A stretch of DNA of 64,000 nucleotides from Stentor roeselii (Eukaryota > Ciliophora > Heterotrichea > Heterotrichida > Stentoridae). Below the pieces are notes generated by a model that was given only the letters and a program-made list of their open reading frames with translations, ran no database searches and was not told the DNA's origin. Each line of letters begins with the position of its first letter. Within the stretch, counting starts at the first letter, position 1. The position numbers and the translations under genes are program-made. Where the stretch lies: positions 124,001-188,000 of the forward strand of contig RSEH01000024.1 of assembly GCA_006503475.1 (NCBI GenBank), written 5' to 3'. Positions 9,201-17,646 of this stretch are shown here, in pieces.

Positions 9201-10839
9201 TGAAGACTGGAGATGAGGTCTTTGAAAAAGATAAAAAACCGGAATCTTTCCATTTTTTATGAATTGATGATAATAATATTTCATCTGTGGACTTCATTGT
9301 ACTTGCCTCGTCTATTTGACGGAAGATCCCACTTGGTGCTTGCTCTAAAACGTCGATTAAGGACTGGTTGTCGGAAAATTCGATTGAAGCTGAATGGCTT
9401 GAAAGACCTTCTTTCTGCATTTCTTCCATTTCTGACTTGAAAAAATGATGCAGGCTTAGTTGGTGAAGTTTTTCATTCGCGAAGTTTATGCAGAATTGCT
9501 CGAAACTGTTCTTTGGGAACTTTTCGAAACCGTATATGTCTAGGATTCCGATGTAGTTTCCTTTGGGGGTTTCTTTTGGAAGTTTTAAAACGGAGTTTAG
9601 CTTTTTTAGGATCCAAGTGAAGACCCTGTCATAAATATACTTAGCCAAGGTATCCCTAAGCGATTCACAAACACTTTTATTAACAGGTGACAAGACTTCA
9701 GTTTTATCCAACACTCTTCTAAAGGTAGTCAAACACGAAATAAGTTCAGGCAAAGAAACCTGCAAAACCTTTGCAGCATTTTCAGCAGGAGTAACATCAA
9801 CAAGTGAGCAAGGGCAATTTTCATTAAAATCCAAATCATCAAATGTAATATTTCCAATATGCAATAATCCTGCCAAAGCCTTCCAAACAGCTCTGACATC
9901 AGCAGAGCTAAACCCATTAACAGCAAAAGCCCTGATAATCTCATCAAACTGCATTTTTTCTTCATCACTTTTTTCCTGCCCAGTAACTCCATTACAATCC
10001 AAATAACGAAACTTCCTGAAATCAACAAAGCCTTCATTCGCCTCGACCATCATCAACTCCTTCAAGTTTTTCAAGTCCAAATACTTAGCCATCAAGTAAA
10101 AAACATGAAAATTCCTCTCACCATCAGCCTGATGAACAACTCTCGACTTTTCCAACAGAAACGATTCAATACTAGCCGAAATAATTTTTTCATTACAACT
10201 GTCGTAAAAAAGTTTGATAAACTTACCGAACCTAGAAGAGTTGTTATTTTTCAATGTTTTTGAATTACCAAAAGCTTCTAATATCGGACTACAACTCACT
10301 ACTTTCCTTTCAATATCATCTTGCGCTGAGTCACTCGTCAGAAACTGAATCAAATGTTTTGTTGACTCGGTTTTACCTGCTCCACTTTCTCCACTTATCA
10401 AAACCACCTGGTTGGTCTTTTCGGATCGAAGAGCTTTTTGAGCTTTGAAGCCGATTGAGAAAATGTGAGGCTTTGATGAGGACTTTTGGAATTTTTTCTG
10501 TTTTTTTGGACTGGTTTCTTTTGGAAGTGGAGAGTAAGGGTTGATTATTAAAAGGTTTGAATGCATTTTTGTGTAGATTTTAGAAGAGTTGTAACGTGAT
10601 TGAAGGTTTATCAGAAGGGCAACCTCGTTGAAAGACTGAAGAGATGAAAGGTCTTCTAAACCTTGCTCTGCGTCAGGGTCGATGAGGAAAAACTCTTCTT
10701 CACTGATTTCTTCAAGTTTTTGAGTATCGAGATGTTTTACCGTTAAAATCCCTTCAGCACGTTTGAGAACTTCTACTTTTAACACAGATTCACTTTGAGT
10801 TTCTTCATAAGCCATGATGTACCCGAGTTCACTTTCCAT
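6211..10839 (-). CDS. myosin heavy chain with IQ motifs and RCC1-like tail, 1542 aa
   Basis: One uninterrupted frame encodes an unconventional myosin. An SH3-like N-terminal region spans about residues 20-60. The motor domain spans about 60-725, with P-loop GESGAGKT at 150-157, switch I NNSSRFGK and switch II DIYGFEKF followed by NSFEQFCINFANEKL. About eight IQ motifs follow (about 733-985, for example RIQKTFRGYQIR, KIQSFMRSKL). After a Ser/His/Asn-rich linker come RCC1-type beta-propeller repeats at about 1115-1385 (CHSLALTSKGRLFAWG, DHSLALASNGMVFAFG). Motor residues needed for ATP hydrolysis look intact. RCC1-tailed myosins are known in some alveolates, and the class here is not assigned. 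It is convergent with the GYPPQ gene. Confidence 0.95.
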   Translation of the reverse strand: MESELGYIMAYEETQSESVLKVEVLKRAEGILTVKHLDTQKLEEISEEEFFLIDPDAEQGLEDLSSLQSFNEVALLINLQSRYNSSKIYTKMHSNLLIINPYSPLPKETSPKKQKKFQKSSSKPHIFSIGFKAQKALRSEKTNQVVLISGESGAGKTESTKHLIQFLTSDSAQDDIERKVVSCSPILEAFGNSKTLKNNNSSRFGKFIKLFYDSCNEKIISASIESFLLEKSRVVHQADGERNFHVFYLMAKYLDLKNLKELMMVEANEGFVDFRKFRYLDCNGVTGQEKSDEEKMQFDEIIRAFAVNGFSSADVRAVWKALAGLLHIGNITFDDLDFNENCPCSLVDVTPAENAAKVLQVSLPELISCLTTFRRVLDKTEVLSPVNKSVCESLRDTLAKYIYDRVFTWILKKLNSVLKLPKETPKGNYIGILDIYGFEKFPKNSFEQFCINFANEKLHQLSLHHFFKSEMEEMQKEGLSSHSASIEFSDNQSLIDVLEQAPSGIFRQIDEASTMKSTDEILLSSIHKKWKDSGFLSFSKTSSPVFTINHTATSITYTIDGFVSKNIDEVRPEFETFLCKSEEKTLKIVFRADEVKGKFIGEKFRKEVGILFQEISDARTWFVRCIKPNEDKSPWKFDQRVVLNQIQYLGLLDSIMIRKKGFPVRISHEKFFENYKILKGFGFTEKIDDFFKFSEEFIRKLNSPEILLGKNKVFMKADAQEVLKNMKKERISLVENHVRRIQGWTRAQNMYENFKKLQKSVRVIQNAWKSHQNLKNFQMLRKKVVTIQRWYRSILYREQIAMKEFGLQIFYQYLKIKIEDLFLEKCFNLAIKTQKLFRGHRVRRLLKGKTLINKIFQKKSCKPAFDSILRETKEVSATRIQKTFRGYQIRSKITPQFTQMIQKNKKNRMATRIQKWFKGQLIRLKLLKITSAAVKIQSFMRSKLCQKHYLSTLTSLIKIQSSVRSYLTRSKAIRSRLHSFLSKETALINNLTVLELELLQSKHQKSEDSSSCQKVLRTLSNFSEVSQITSPKDPNLNISHHSNISHYSNISHNLNLSQISSHSQIHSKQVTPFHVEKIYFSLRPFEIEVLSDESVIYEGLWGRLLDCLAKDLSVKDEHVLDLAVGTCHSLALTSKGRLFAWGWNDKNQCGSNGNRPRLVDSGKDLKFVQVSAGEDHSLALASNGMVFAFGDNSRGQLGQGNYCEIKQGALLEIPSCKQVLAVNHQNMAVSASGELFIWPFETFNGEKRSFPMKVLNDFSVSEVTAGFNFAVILTTAGIVFSLGSENSFGQLGHGDLAPRSLPTMVLALKSFGEKIASVGCGQSHVIAKSTLGKVFTWGKGTEGQLGHGSLSNEYYPRLVTFRTQGKPIQISAGFRHSLVLTDSRKVLLSGKSSRFESVSSIFQEVNLSSTIQELQKIPSEFAVVRIHSIWSKIFSVMLVTLVDLRFLQGNSAGFSKVSNNLGLIASKWTGQNPEPPVIESISGFYPACLTRRAVKGGSIKTGKSVKGSEEVKEVVRDILRKPKEKWTSEDCATIECYASYEH

Positions 10840-11071
10840 TTATTGTATTTGAATGAATTAAGAAAAGTGCTGATCTCATTCTTAATTCAAATGACAAGAA
10901 TCACCTAGTCCTTCTCCCTCAAACCCTAGAAAAGCCCTAAAACCTATTCAAAAACCTTTAAATTAAATACCATTCATCTCCAAACAACATTAAAACCCCT
11001 AAACCCAAGAAAAAATCTTAAAATTACCTTTTTTGTTAAACTATTCGAATTCCATCCAGTCTTATAAAAAT

Positions 11072-11464
11072 ATGGTGCGAATGAACGTGTTGGCTGACTG
11101 CTTGAAAAGCATCATCAATGCTGAAAAGCGAGGAAAACGCCAAGTCTTAATTCGCCCGAGTTCGAAGGTGGTTCTGAAGTTTTTACGTCTTATGCAGAAG
11201 CACGGCTACATTGGAGAGTTCGAAGTCGTAGATGACCACAGGTCTAACAAAATCGTAGTCGATCTCAATGGAAGACTTAACAAATGTGGAGTCATTTCGC
11301 CCAGATTTGATATTGGACTGACTGGCTTGGAACAGGTCGCATCTAACCTCCTACCTTCAAGACAGTTTGGATATGTGGTACTCACCACTACTTATGGCAT
11401 TCTGGACCATGAAGAAGCGAGAAAGAGACATGTTGGAGGAAAGTTACTTGGTTTTTTCTATTAA
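11072..11464 (+). CDS. RPS15A: 40S ribosomal protein uS8 (S15a)
   Basis: This 130-residue protein matches eukaryotic uS8 from end to end. It starts [14 protein letters not shown], contains [37 protein letters not shown] and [13 protein letters not shown], and ends GGKLLGFFY. The ATG at 11072 matches the conserved N-terminus exactly, so the in-frame codons upstream are not part of the protein. It is a component of the small-subunit body. It is divergent from the myosin gene with a 232-bp gap. Confidence 0.97.
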   Translation: MVRMNVLADCLKSIINAEKRGKRQVLIRPSSKVVLKFLRLMQKHGYIGEFEVVDDHRSNKIVVDLNGRLNKCGVISPRFDIGLTGLEQVASNLLPSRQFGYVVLTTTYGILDHEEARKRHVGGKLLGFFY

Positions 11465-11729
11465 CTTAGATAACTTACTTCAGAATAAAGGAAAGTTAGA
11501 AGGTTTGAGGATTATGTCAATTTATTAGAGATTTTGGAGATTTCAAATTGAATGAAGGGGATGAAGGTTGGTTAGAGATTTTTTGGGAAAATAGAGGATT
11601 AATTAAAATATCAATACACAGTACTATCTTCATCATGCATAAATTCTATCATAATAACAAATCTAATACAAAATAAGGTATTAAACCTTTAAAGGCCATC
11701 CTTAATCTTATTATAACCATCTGTGTTTA

Positions 11730-13367
11730 TCAAGTCTTAAACCCTTGCTGCACCCAAATTTCCTTAAACCTATTCCCAAAGTACCCAGTGATAACCAAAG
11801 GCATTGCAAGAACAACCATAGAAAGACTATTCCACGCTCCAGCAGCCGTAAAAGCAACAGCAAAATAGCTCGAACAAGCTTTAAAACCCGCACAATAAAA
11901 GTTGCTTTCCAAAATCTCCTTTTCTCTTTCAGCTAAAACAGCTGAATCAGCCAATAAAACAACTCCAGTAGGTGCAAGCGCTTCAGCTAAAAACAAGCTC
12001 AAAACCCAAAAAGGAATTAAAATAACCGGGTCCTTTGCCATCACATCTAAAACCGGGAACAATCCCAAGACCCCTGCTCCCACAAGTGAAAAAACAACGA
12101 CTTGCTGATAAACCTGAACTTTTTCCATGATTCTTTCAGAAACCACTTGAAACACGATAAAAGCAACAACAGCAGAAATTCCACAAGCAATCAACACAAA
12201 GTCCTGTCCTTTCCCTGAAAGTTTAACATAAGCCGAGACAGGAACAACTTCAAAAAGCACGCCGACTGAGACACTGACCATAATTCTTACTTTAAAAGCA
12301 AGAGTCTTTAATATTTTTTCAGGAAGGACTGGAGGCTGTGTAGAAGTTTGAGTTTTATTAACAGCTTCATCGTTTTTTTCACAAGTGTCTTCATTTTCGA
12401 ACTCTTCATCAATGAAAGAAATGTGGACTTTTTTGTCGTAGTCTTCTTGGCTCTCGTGGTAGTCGTCTTCGTGATGCTCGTTTTCAGGGAAATCGAAAGA
12501 AGCCCCTAGCTTTGGACGAGCACTTTGAATCATCTTTGGAACGCTTTCTTTGTTCACCACTGCTCGTGGACTGTAATATTTCACGTCTTCTCGCCCGAGA
12601 GACTCCTCAGGGTGGTAATTCGCTAAAATCGCCGTTGAAAACAAGTTATTTGAATCATTTGTTTCTTTCGAGTTTCTCTCAGAATCAGATACTTCAGAGC
12701 CTATCTTGATTTCTGGAAGTTCAGCATAACGATTTTTGTGCTCGTTCACAAAAAAAAGAGGACTTTTCAGCAGAAAACCTGCGAAAATTGATAAAAGACT
12801 TAGAAAAAATAAGAGAATTGAAAGAATCACCAGTTTTTTTTCGATTGGGAATGGAAGGAAATAAGAGTTGAAGAGAAGAGACCCGAGAACTGCACCTGAA
12901 GCGAGTCCTGAACGGTTTGATATCAGAGCGACTCGGAATAAGGAGAGTTCATTTGTTTCTTCTTTTAAAAGGACTGATTGGAGTAGCTTTCGAGAACTTA
13001 GAAGAAGGTTTGAACTGATCCCTGAAAGGAATCTGCAAAGTAAAACTGTTATCGGGTCTGGGAAGAGGAAGATAAGGAGAAATGAGAGTGTCTGGCAAGT
13101 TGAAAGCATGATTATTATGTACTTGATGTGCAGCTTTCGGTACAAGTCTTCTACTAACCTAAATGTTATCATTTTTCCTAGTGTGTAACTGAGTAGGAAT
13201 AAACCACTAAGTAGACCTAGCAGCTGGAAACTGAGATTTATATGGTTCGCTACTAATATACAGCTGATTGTCCAGAAAACCTGTGTGAGTGTTACACCTG
13301 AGTCTAATCCGACGAGGAAAGTGATGTAAAAGCAGATGGATTTTTCTAAGGTCAGCCAGTCACCCAT
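11730..13367 (-). CDS. major facilitator superfamily transporter, 545 aa
   Basis: This is a polytopic membrane protein with the two-times-six helix layout of the MFS. About six hydrophobic segments lie in residues 10-215 and six in about 350-540. They are joined by a long acidic, probably cytosolic loop rich in Glu, Asp, Ser and Asn (about 215-345). A weakened motif A follows TM2 (GKMITFRLVEDLYRK). The substrate cannot be deduced; the layout resembles ZIFL/Tcr-like drug and organic-ion transporters. The stop is TGA directly followed by TAA. Its start codon lies 24 bp from that of the divergent nucleoporin-like gene. Confidence 0.85.
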   Translation of the reverse strand: MGDWLTLEKSICFYITFLVGLDSGVTLTQVFWTISCILVANHINLSFQLLGLLSGLFLLSYTLGKMITFRLVEDLYRKLHIKYIIIMLSTCQTLSFLLIFLFPDPITVLLCRFLSGISSNLLLSSRKLLQSVLLKEETNELSLFRVALISNRSGLASGAVLGSLLFNSYFLPFPIEKKLVILSILLFFLSLLSIFAGFLLKSPLFFVNEHKNRYAELPEIKIGSEVSDSERNSKETNDSNNLFSTAILANYHPEESLGREDVKYYSPRAVVNKESVPKMIQSARPKLGASFDFPENEHHEDDYHESQEDYDKKVHISFIDEEFENEDTCEKNDEAVNKTQTSTQPPVLPEKILKTLAFKVRIMVSVSVGVLFEVVPVSAYVKLSGKGQDFVLIACGISAVVAFIVFQVVSERIMEKVQVYQQVVVFSLVGAGVLGLFPVLDVMAKDPVILIPFWVLSLFLAEALAPTGVVLLADSAVLAEREKEILESNFYCAGFKACSSYFAVAFTAAGAWNSLSMVVLAMPLVITGYFGNRFKEIWVQQGFKT

Positions 13368-13391
13368 GTCTATTATTAGCTATAAATCAAA

Positions 13392-15485
13392 ATGTCGTTG
13401 CAAGGAAGAAGAGGAGCGATTTTGCAAGAGCCTTCAAGACTTCAAAGAATAAACAACTACTTCGCCTTGCCAGTTTCATTAAGTCTAGACCAAGACTCGT
13501 CATTTAAACAGTTACTTGACCTGGGCAAAGGTGTGGTTCATTCAATTGGGTCGAAGGTTATGGAAATTCTGACTCCTAAAGTTGAACTTTCAGTTCAAAC
13601 CAGAATAGTGACTACACCAGAAGACTTACTGCCGAAACCTCCAAAAGTTGAAAAACCTCTCAATTCTTTAGACCTACCAGTCAAAAGAATGCCTGATTCA
13701 AGTCCTTCAACAGTGAAAAAACGATTAGTAAGTCGAATCAACGCTGAAGTCCAGACCGACTTGCCCTACGAGCCAAAACCAAAAGGAAGCATCCATCGAT
13801 TAGACCTAATCAGAAGCTACGAAAAGCCTTCAAAGCACTCAGACCCAGCAGCTGAAGTCGACACTAAAGGAACTGATGAAGACGACGAAGAATTCAACTT
13901 TCGGAAAATAACAAAGAAGAGAAAAATTAAGTTTTGGATTCATCGGGGGCCTTCCTTAGAAATTATTCCAGAGAAAAACGATCAAAAAACAGAACTTTAT
14001 AGAAATTCTCAGTCAAAAAATAATGATCTTTTGGTTTTTGGAACAAAAAATGGTTACTTTTCACAAAACTTGAAAGAAGAAAACAAGAATTTTTTTTCAG
14101 CTGAAAGTCAGAAAAATGCAGGGTTTTCTGATTTCCCGCCAAAAAATGGGAAAGTCATTCCTGAAAGTAAAGCGGAGGATGGAATTTTTGGTAGAAAAAG
14201 AACGGTTTTTGAGGGATCTTCAAATAATTTCAATTGTTTTGGGGTAAATGGGTCTGGAACGGCCTTTGGAAGTGAGTCGAAAACTGAGTCCTTTATGAAA
14301 AATGAAGAAAACTTCCTTGATATCCCGAAAATCGATACAAAAAAAATTGAGGAAAATTTTTCATTGTTTTCTGCATTTTCTTCTAAATCTGTTAATTCAG
14401 AGTCGAAAAACTTGAATTCTTTGAACGATGAGAAAAAAGGACATGAAACTCCTGGCTTTGATAAAAAAGAAAGTGAACTAAAAGCATCGAATTGCCTTTC
14501 TAAACCAAAAATTCCTTTATTTGTCCCTGCCAGTCCTCCTCCAGCTCATTTTAATCGCTGCCGAGTACCTGCAGAAAATGAAGGTCTTTCTAATGAAAAA
14601 GGAAAATCTTCTGAGAGTGAGTCTAAAACGCTTTCGAATAACGAGCTTAAAATTAACCCTTTCGGAATTTCAAGCTTTCAGAAGGATGATGCTTCAAGCT
14701 CAGCTAAAATCATAGAGACTTCTGGAAAGACTGAAAATAAAGATTTGAACAGTCATTCTACAGAGAGTGGCTCATCTTGCTCACAAAAGATTCAATCATC
14801 TGATACTTTGAATAAAGATATTGGAACTTCAGCTAGCTCAAGCCTGTCAAAACCTGTGGATTCTGGGAGTTTAAACCTGTTAAACTCAAGTCAAAGTTTA
14901 TCGACTGTAAAGTCATTAGATTCGATGTCAAATAATTTGATAAATGCACCTCTATCATCCTCAACACCTGCAAACCTTCCTCCAAGAACAGTAATCAATA
15001 ACTACCTCGCTAATCCTTTCCTAAACGCATCAATCACATCATCCCCATCAATATCCTACAGATTCGGAGAATCAAAACCAGATTCCTCATCAATCGCGCC
15101 AATTCCTCAGTCCTTACCATTCACACAGAGTCCAAATTCGACTAAAATGAATATATTCAACCAAGGACCAGAATTAATTCCATCAAATCCAGTTTTTCCT
15201 TCACAGCCAAGTGACTTCGGAGACATGGAGATGGATTCTACCTCGAACTCTACATCAAATCCGACAATTCTTAATCAAATACACATTCCTCAAACAATGA
15301 TTCAATCAAGTACTCCATCATTCCAATCAACTTTCCAGCCTTTGAACTTTCAAACCAATTTTGTGCCATCTTCAACTGGAATCTTCGGAAGCCAGGTGAT
15401 TGGAAGCAGCCCTTCAGTGACAGGCAGTACTGGGTTTAACTTAGGAGTGATCAGCGGGAATCAAGTAAAGAGAGGAAGAAAGTAA
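13392..15485 (+). CDS. probable FG nucleoporin (Nup153/Nup1-like), 697 aa
   Basis: The protein is almost wholly low-complexity (Ser, Asn, Lys, Thr). It has scattered FG-type dipeptides (NCFGVNG, AFGSES, NPFGISSF, GIFGSQ) and a very basic C-terminal end, KRGRK, preceded by a Gly/Ser-rich FG tail. That tail arrangement resembles the C-termini of nuclear-basket nucleoporins such as Nup153 and Nup1. The N-terminal 60 residues are amphipathic-helical, as in membrane-bending basket Nups. No folded domain is seen. The FG density is low, so the call is tentative; another disordered nuclear protein is possible. It is divergent from the MFS gene and convergent with POLE2. Confidence 0.5.
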   Translation: MSLQGRRGAILQEPSRLQRINNYFALPVSLSLDQDSSFKQLLDLGKGVVHSIGSKVMEILTPKVELSVQTRIVTTPEDLLPKPPKVEKPLNSLDLPVKRMPDSSPSTVKKRLVSRINAEVQTDLPYEPKPKGSIHRLDLIRSYEKPSKHSDPAAEVDTKGTDEDDEEFNFRKITKKRKIKFWIHRGPSLEIIPEKNDQKTELYRNSQSKNNDLLVFGTKNGYFSQNLKEENKNFFSAESQKNAGFSDFPPKNGKVIPESKAEDGIFGRKRTVFEGSSNNFNCFGVNGSGTAFGSESKTESFMKNEENFLDIPKIDTKKIEENFSLFSAFSSKSVNSESKNLNSLNDEKKGHETPGFDKKESELKASNCLSKPKIPLFVPASPPPAHFNRCRVPAENEGLSNEKGKSSESESKTLSNNELKINPFGISSFQKDDASSSAKIIETSGKTENKDLNSHSTESGSSCSQKIQSSDTLNKDIGTSASSSLSKPVDSGSLNLLNSSQSLSTVKSLDSMSNNLINAPLSSSTPANLPPRTVINNYLANPFLNASITSSPSISYRFGESKPDSSSIAPIPQSLPFTQSPNSTKMNIFNQGPELIPSNPVFPSQPSDFGDMEMDSTSNSTSNPTILNQIHIPQTMIQSSTPSFQSTFQPLNFQTNFVPSSTGIFGSQVIGSSPSVTGSTGFNLGVISGNQVKRGRK

Positions 15486-15520
15486 TTAACTTATAATCAT
15501 TAATTGAACTATCCATTTAA

Positions 15521-16954
15521 TCATCCATCTAAATCACACAATTCGCCCTCTAGATCCTTGCCAGTCAACACGAAAAAAGTAGCATATCTAGAAAAATGCC
15601 CAGGGTTAAAAACAACGACACCTTCCACATCATATCGAAACCCTTTCCCATTTTCCGCAAGACACAAAAACTCAATTTTGCGATCAATTCTTAAAGCATG
15701 GTCAAAATCAGGTAAAATCAAATTATGCACCGTAGGACTTAAATGCATCTGCCTTAAAACAGTCTGAGCAAGATGAAACTCTGGTTCAATACTTTGTTCT
15801 AAATTCACATCACAAGCTGAATTTCTCTGCATTTTCCTTATCTGTTCAACTCTTCCAATTAAAATCTCTTTTCCACAAAACAAGATCCTTGACGGGTTGC
15901 TGGCCATTTTCCACTTGTTTAAATTTTCAAGACTTTCAACGAAAAACTTCGGAATTGCTTGTCTTGGAAGAAACTCTCCAAGGCCAGGGTCAGAAGGGCC
16001 TGGGACAAAGACCCACATTGCAGTTTGAGCGAGTTTTTCATATTTAAGCACAAGATTTACTAGGTCTTCAAACATGCCTGGGTACTTATAAGGGTCAGGT
16101 TCTTTTTGTGAAGAGAAGTTCCCAATGAACACGAACATCACGTTGCTGAATTCAGAGTACCCTGCGAAGAGCTTATCAAGAAGTGTTAAAACTCTTCCTT
16201 CATCCAAGTGAACATTAGAGAGAAATACGATAAGACTGTGTTCAGGCCAAGGAATAGTCCACTTTTCACTAGGTGAGCTTTTTTCACATTCAAGCCACCG
16301 TACCGGTGGCTGAGCAATACAAGAAACATTAAATAAATCATCAACATTCCTTCCCTGTACCAACACAATACATCCTTCACAGAAAAAACCTCCGGTTTTT
16401 TCAATATCATAAATAGAAAGTCTTATAGTACGTGTCAAATCTTCTAAAATCCAAGAGTTGCTGTCATTTTTTGAAAGAATTCCTACAATTATCTTCTCCG
16501 ATGAACAACCTATCAAGCTGTCAATAGTATTCACTAATGACGAAGGCTTTGATGAGGTCTGCAGCTCGTGTTGCTTGATTCGTTCTATTGATGATAAAAA
16601 ACGATCATGGTACATCTGTGACTTTCCTTGCACCGGGTTGAGGTAAGAACTTGCTTCGCGCGATTTTGTGAAAGATCGAAGGGACTGGTTGAAAGAACGT
16701 TTTTCATCAGGAGCGAAAACATCGATGACGAAGATGTCAGTTGCCTGGTCTCGTCTTGAAGAATGATCTTCTGTTTCTTGAAGGTGGTCCGTGTCTAAAA
16801 TCTCGAATTTCGACCACTTTTCAATGAGACGTTCGCATTCTGACTCATTTGAAGACACTGCTAAGAACTGCTTTTTTATCAGGGGAAAAGCTGTTGGTCT
16901 GATTTTTATGCCGTGGCCTTTTAGGATTTGGATGATTTCGGTATCGCTGATCAT
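15521..16954 (-). CDS. POLE2: DNA polymerase epsilon subunit B
   Basis: This 477-residue protein matches DNA polymerase epsilon subunit 2 (Dpb2). An N-terminal helical domain (about 1-80) is followed by an OB-fold region. The inactive calcineurin-like phosphoesterase domain includes FLSNVHLDEGRVL, FAGYS, FVFIGNFSS, FVPGPSDPG and LPRQAIP, and the protein ends with the conserved VVFNPGHFSR segment. Subunit B holds the catalytic subunit on the CMG helicase for leading-strand synthesis. The phosphoesterase metal ligands are not conserved, as is normal for B subunits. The length is near the usual 520-530. The stop is TGA, with a TAG four codons further on. It is followed closely by RRS1, read in the same direction. 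Confidence 0.92.
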   Translation of the reverse strand: MISDTEIIQILKGHGIKIRPTAFPLIKKQFLAVSSNESECERLIEKWSKFEILDTDHLQETEDHSSRRDQATDIFVIDVFAPDEKRSFNQSLRSFTKSREASSYLNPVQGKSQMYHDRFLSSIERIKQHELQTSSKPSSLVNTIDSLIGCSSEKIIVGILSKNDSNSWILEDLTRTIRLSIYDIEKTGGFFCEGCIVLVQGRNVDDLFNVSCIAQPPVRWLECEKSSPSEKWTIPWPEHSLIVFLSNVHLDEGRVLTLLDKLFAGYSEFSNVMFVFIGNFSSQKEPDPYKYPGMFEDLVNLVLKYEKLAQTAMWVFVPGPSDPGLGEFLPRQAIPKFFVESLENLNKWKMASNPSRILFCGKEILIGRVEQIRKMQRNSACDVNLEQSIEPEFHLAQTVLRQMHLSPTVHNLILPDFDHALRIDRKIEFLCLAENGKGFRYDVEGVVVFNPGHFSRYATFFVLTGKDLEGELCDLDG

Positions 16955-16966
16955 GAGTTATAATAA

Positions 16967-17635
16967 CTAGCTATTTTTTTTTCTTTTGGTCACTTGGTCG
17001 AGAAGCTCTAGGTTGAAGGTTTTTTCGTCTTTGACACTTTTGTGATCTTTGTGGACTCGTTTTTTTGGCAAGTGGTCTAGTTTCGCTGTTGAGGTTTTCG
17101 CGTTTTCTAAAGAGTCTTTCACGGTTTTCTTGTCTTTTTTAGCTTCAGAGACCATTCGATTTGCTAATTCTCTTTTTTTCTGTTCTTGTTTTTTTAAGCT
17201 TTTTTCAACACTTTGACGGACTAAGGGGTTTTCTCCGTGTTTTTCTTCAACTATCGCGTTTTGCTTTTGTTTCAGCTTTTTTATTGAGTACCCGCCGAAC
17301 CTTGGAACGTATCCTTCGACTGAAGGCTCGTAGATCAGTCTTGACCTTTTTTTTCTTCTTCCGAGACCCTTGGAAACTCTGAATTTTTCCCATTTCGTCA
17401 AGGGTTTCTCTTCAGGAGGGGGTTTGGCCCGTGGAACTTTAACAACAACTTCGGGTAAAACAAAAAACTCTCCTTCCTCATCTTCTTCCTTAGGCAAAGC
17501 AGTGATTTTTTCCAACAACTTCTTAGCATTGGCCACCGAGACGTTAAGAATATCATTAGTTTCAATAGAAGTGATATCATAAGCAGCCAGATTTCCAAGA
17601 TCAAAACAGATATTCTCTTCGAAATGGCAGGCCAT
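16967..17635 (-). CDS. RRS1: ribosome biogenesis regulatory protein RRS1
   Basis: This 222-residue protein has the RRS1 signature: DLGNLAAYDI near the N-terminus, an LPKEEDEEGEFFVLPE segment, then RAKPPPEEKPLTKWEKFRVSKGL followed by the basic GRRKKRSRL and an aromatic Gly-rich motif (VPRFGGYS). The C-terminal half is Lys-rich and helical. RRS1 joins RPF2 and the 5S RNP during 60S subunit assembly in the nucleolus. The gene sits head to tail with POLE2 (12 bp) and with the TPR gene (11 bp), making a dense same-strand run. Confidence 0.93.
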   Translation of the reverse strand: MACHFEENICFDLGNLAAYDITSIETNDILNVSVANAKKLLEKITALPKEEDEEGEFFVLPEVVVKVPRAKPPPEEKPLTKWEKFRVSKGLGRRKKRSRLIYEPSVEGYVPRFGGYSIKKLKQKQNAIVEEKHGENPLVRQSVEKSLKKQEQKKRELANRMVSEAKKDKKTVKDSLENAKTSTAKLDHLPKKRVHKDHKSVKDEKTFNLELLDQVTKRKKNS

Positions 17636-17646
17636 AAACTTAAATA

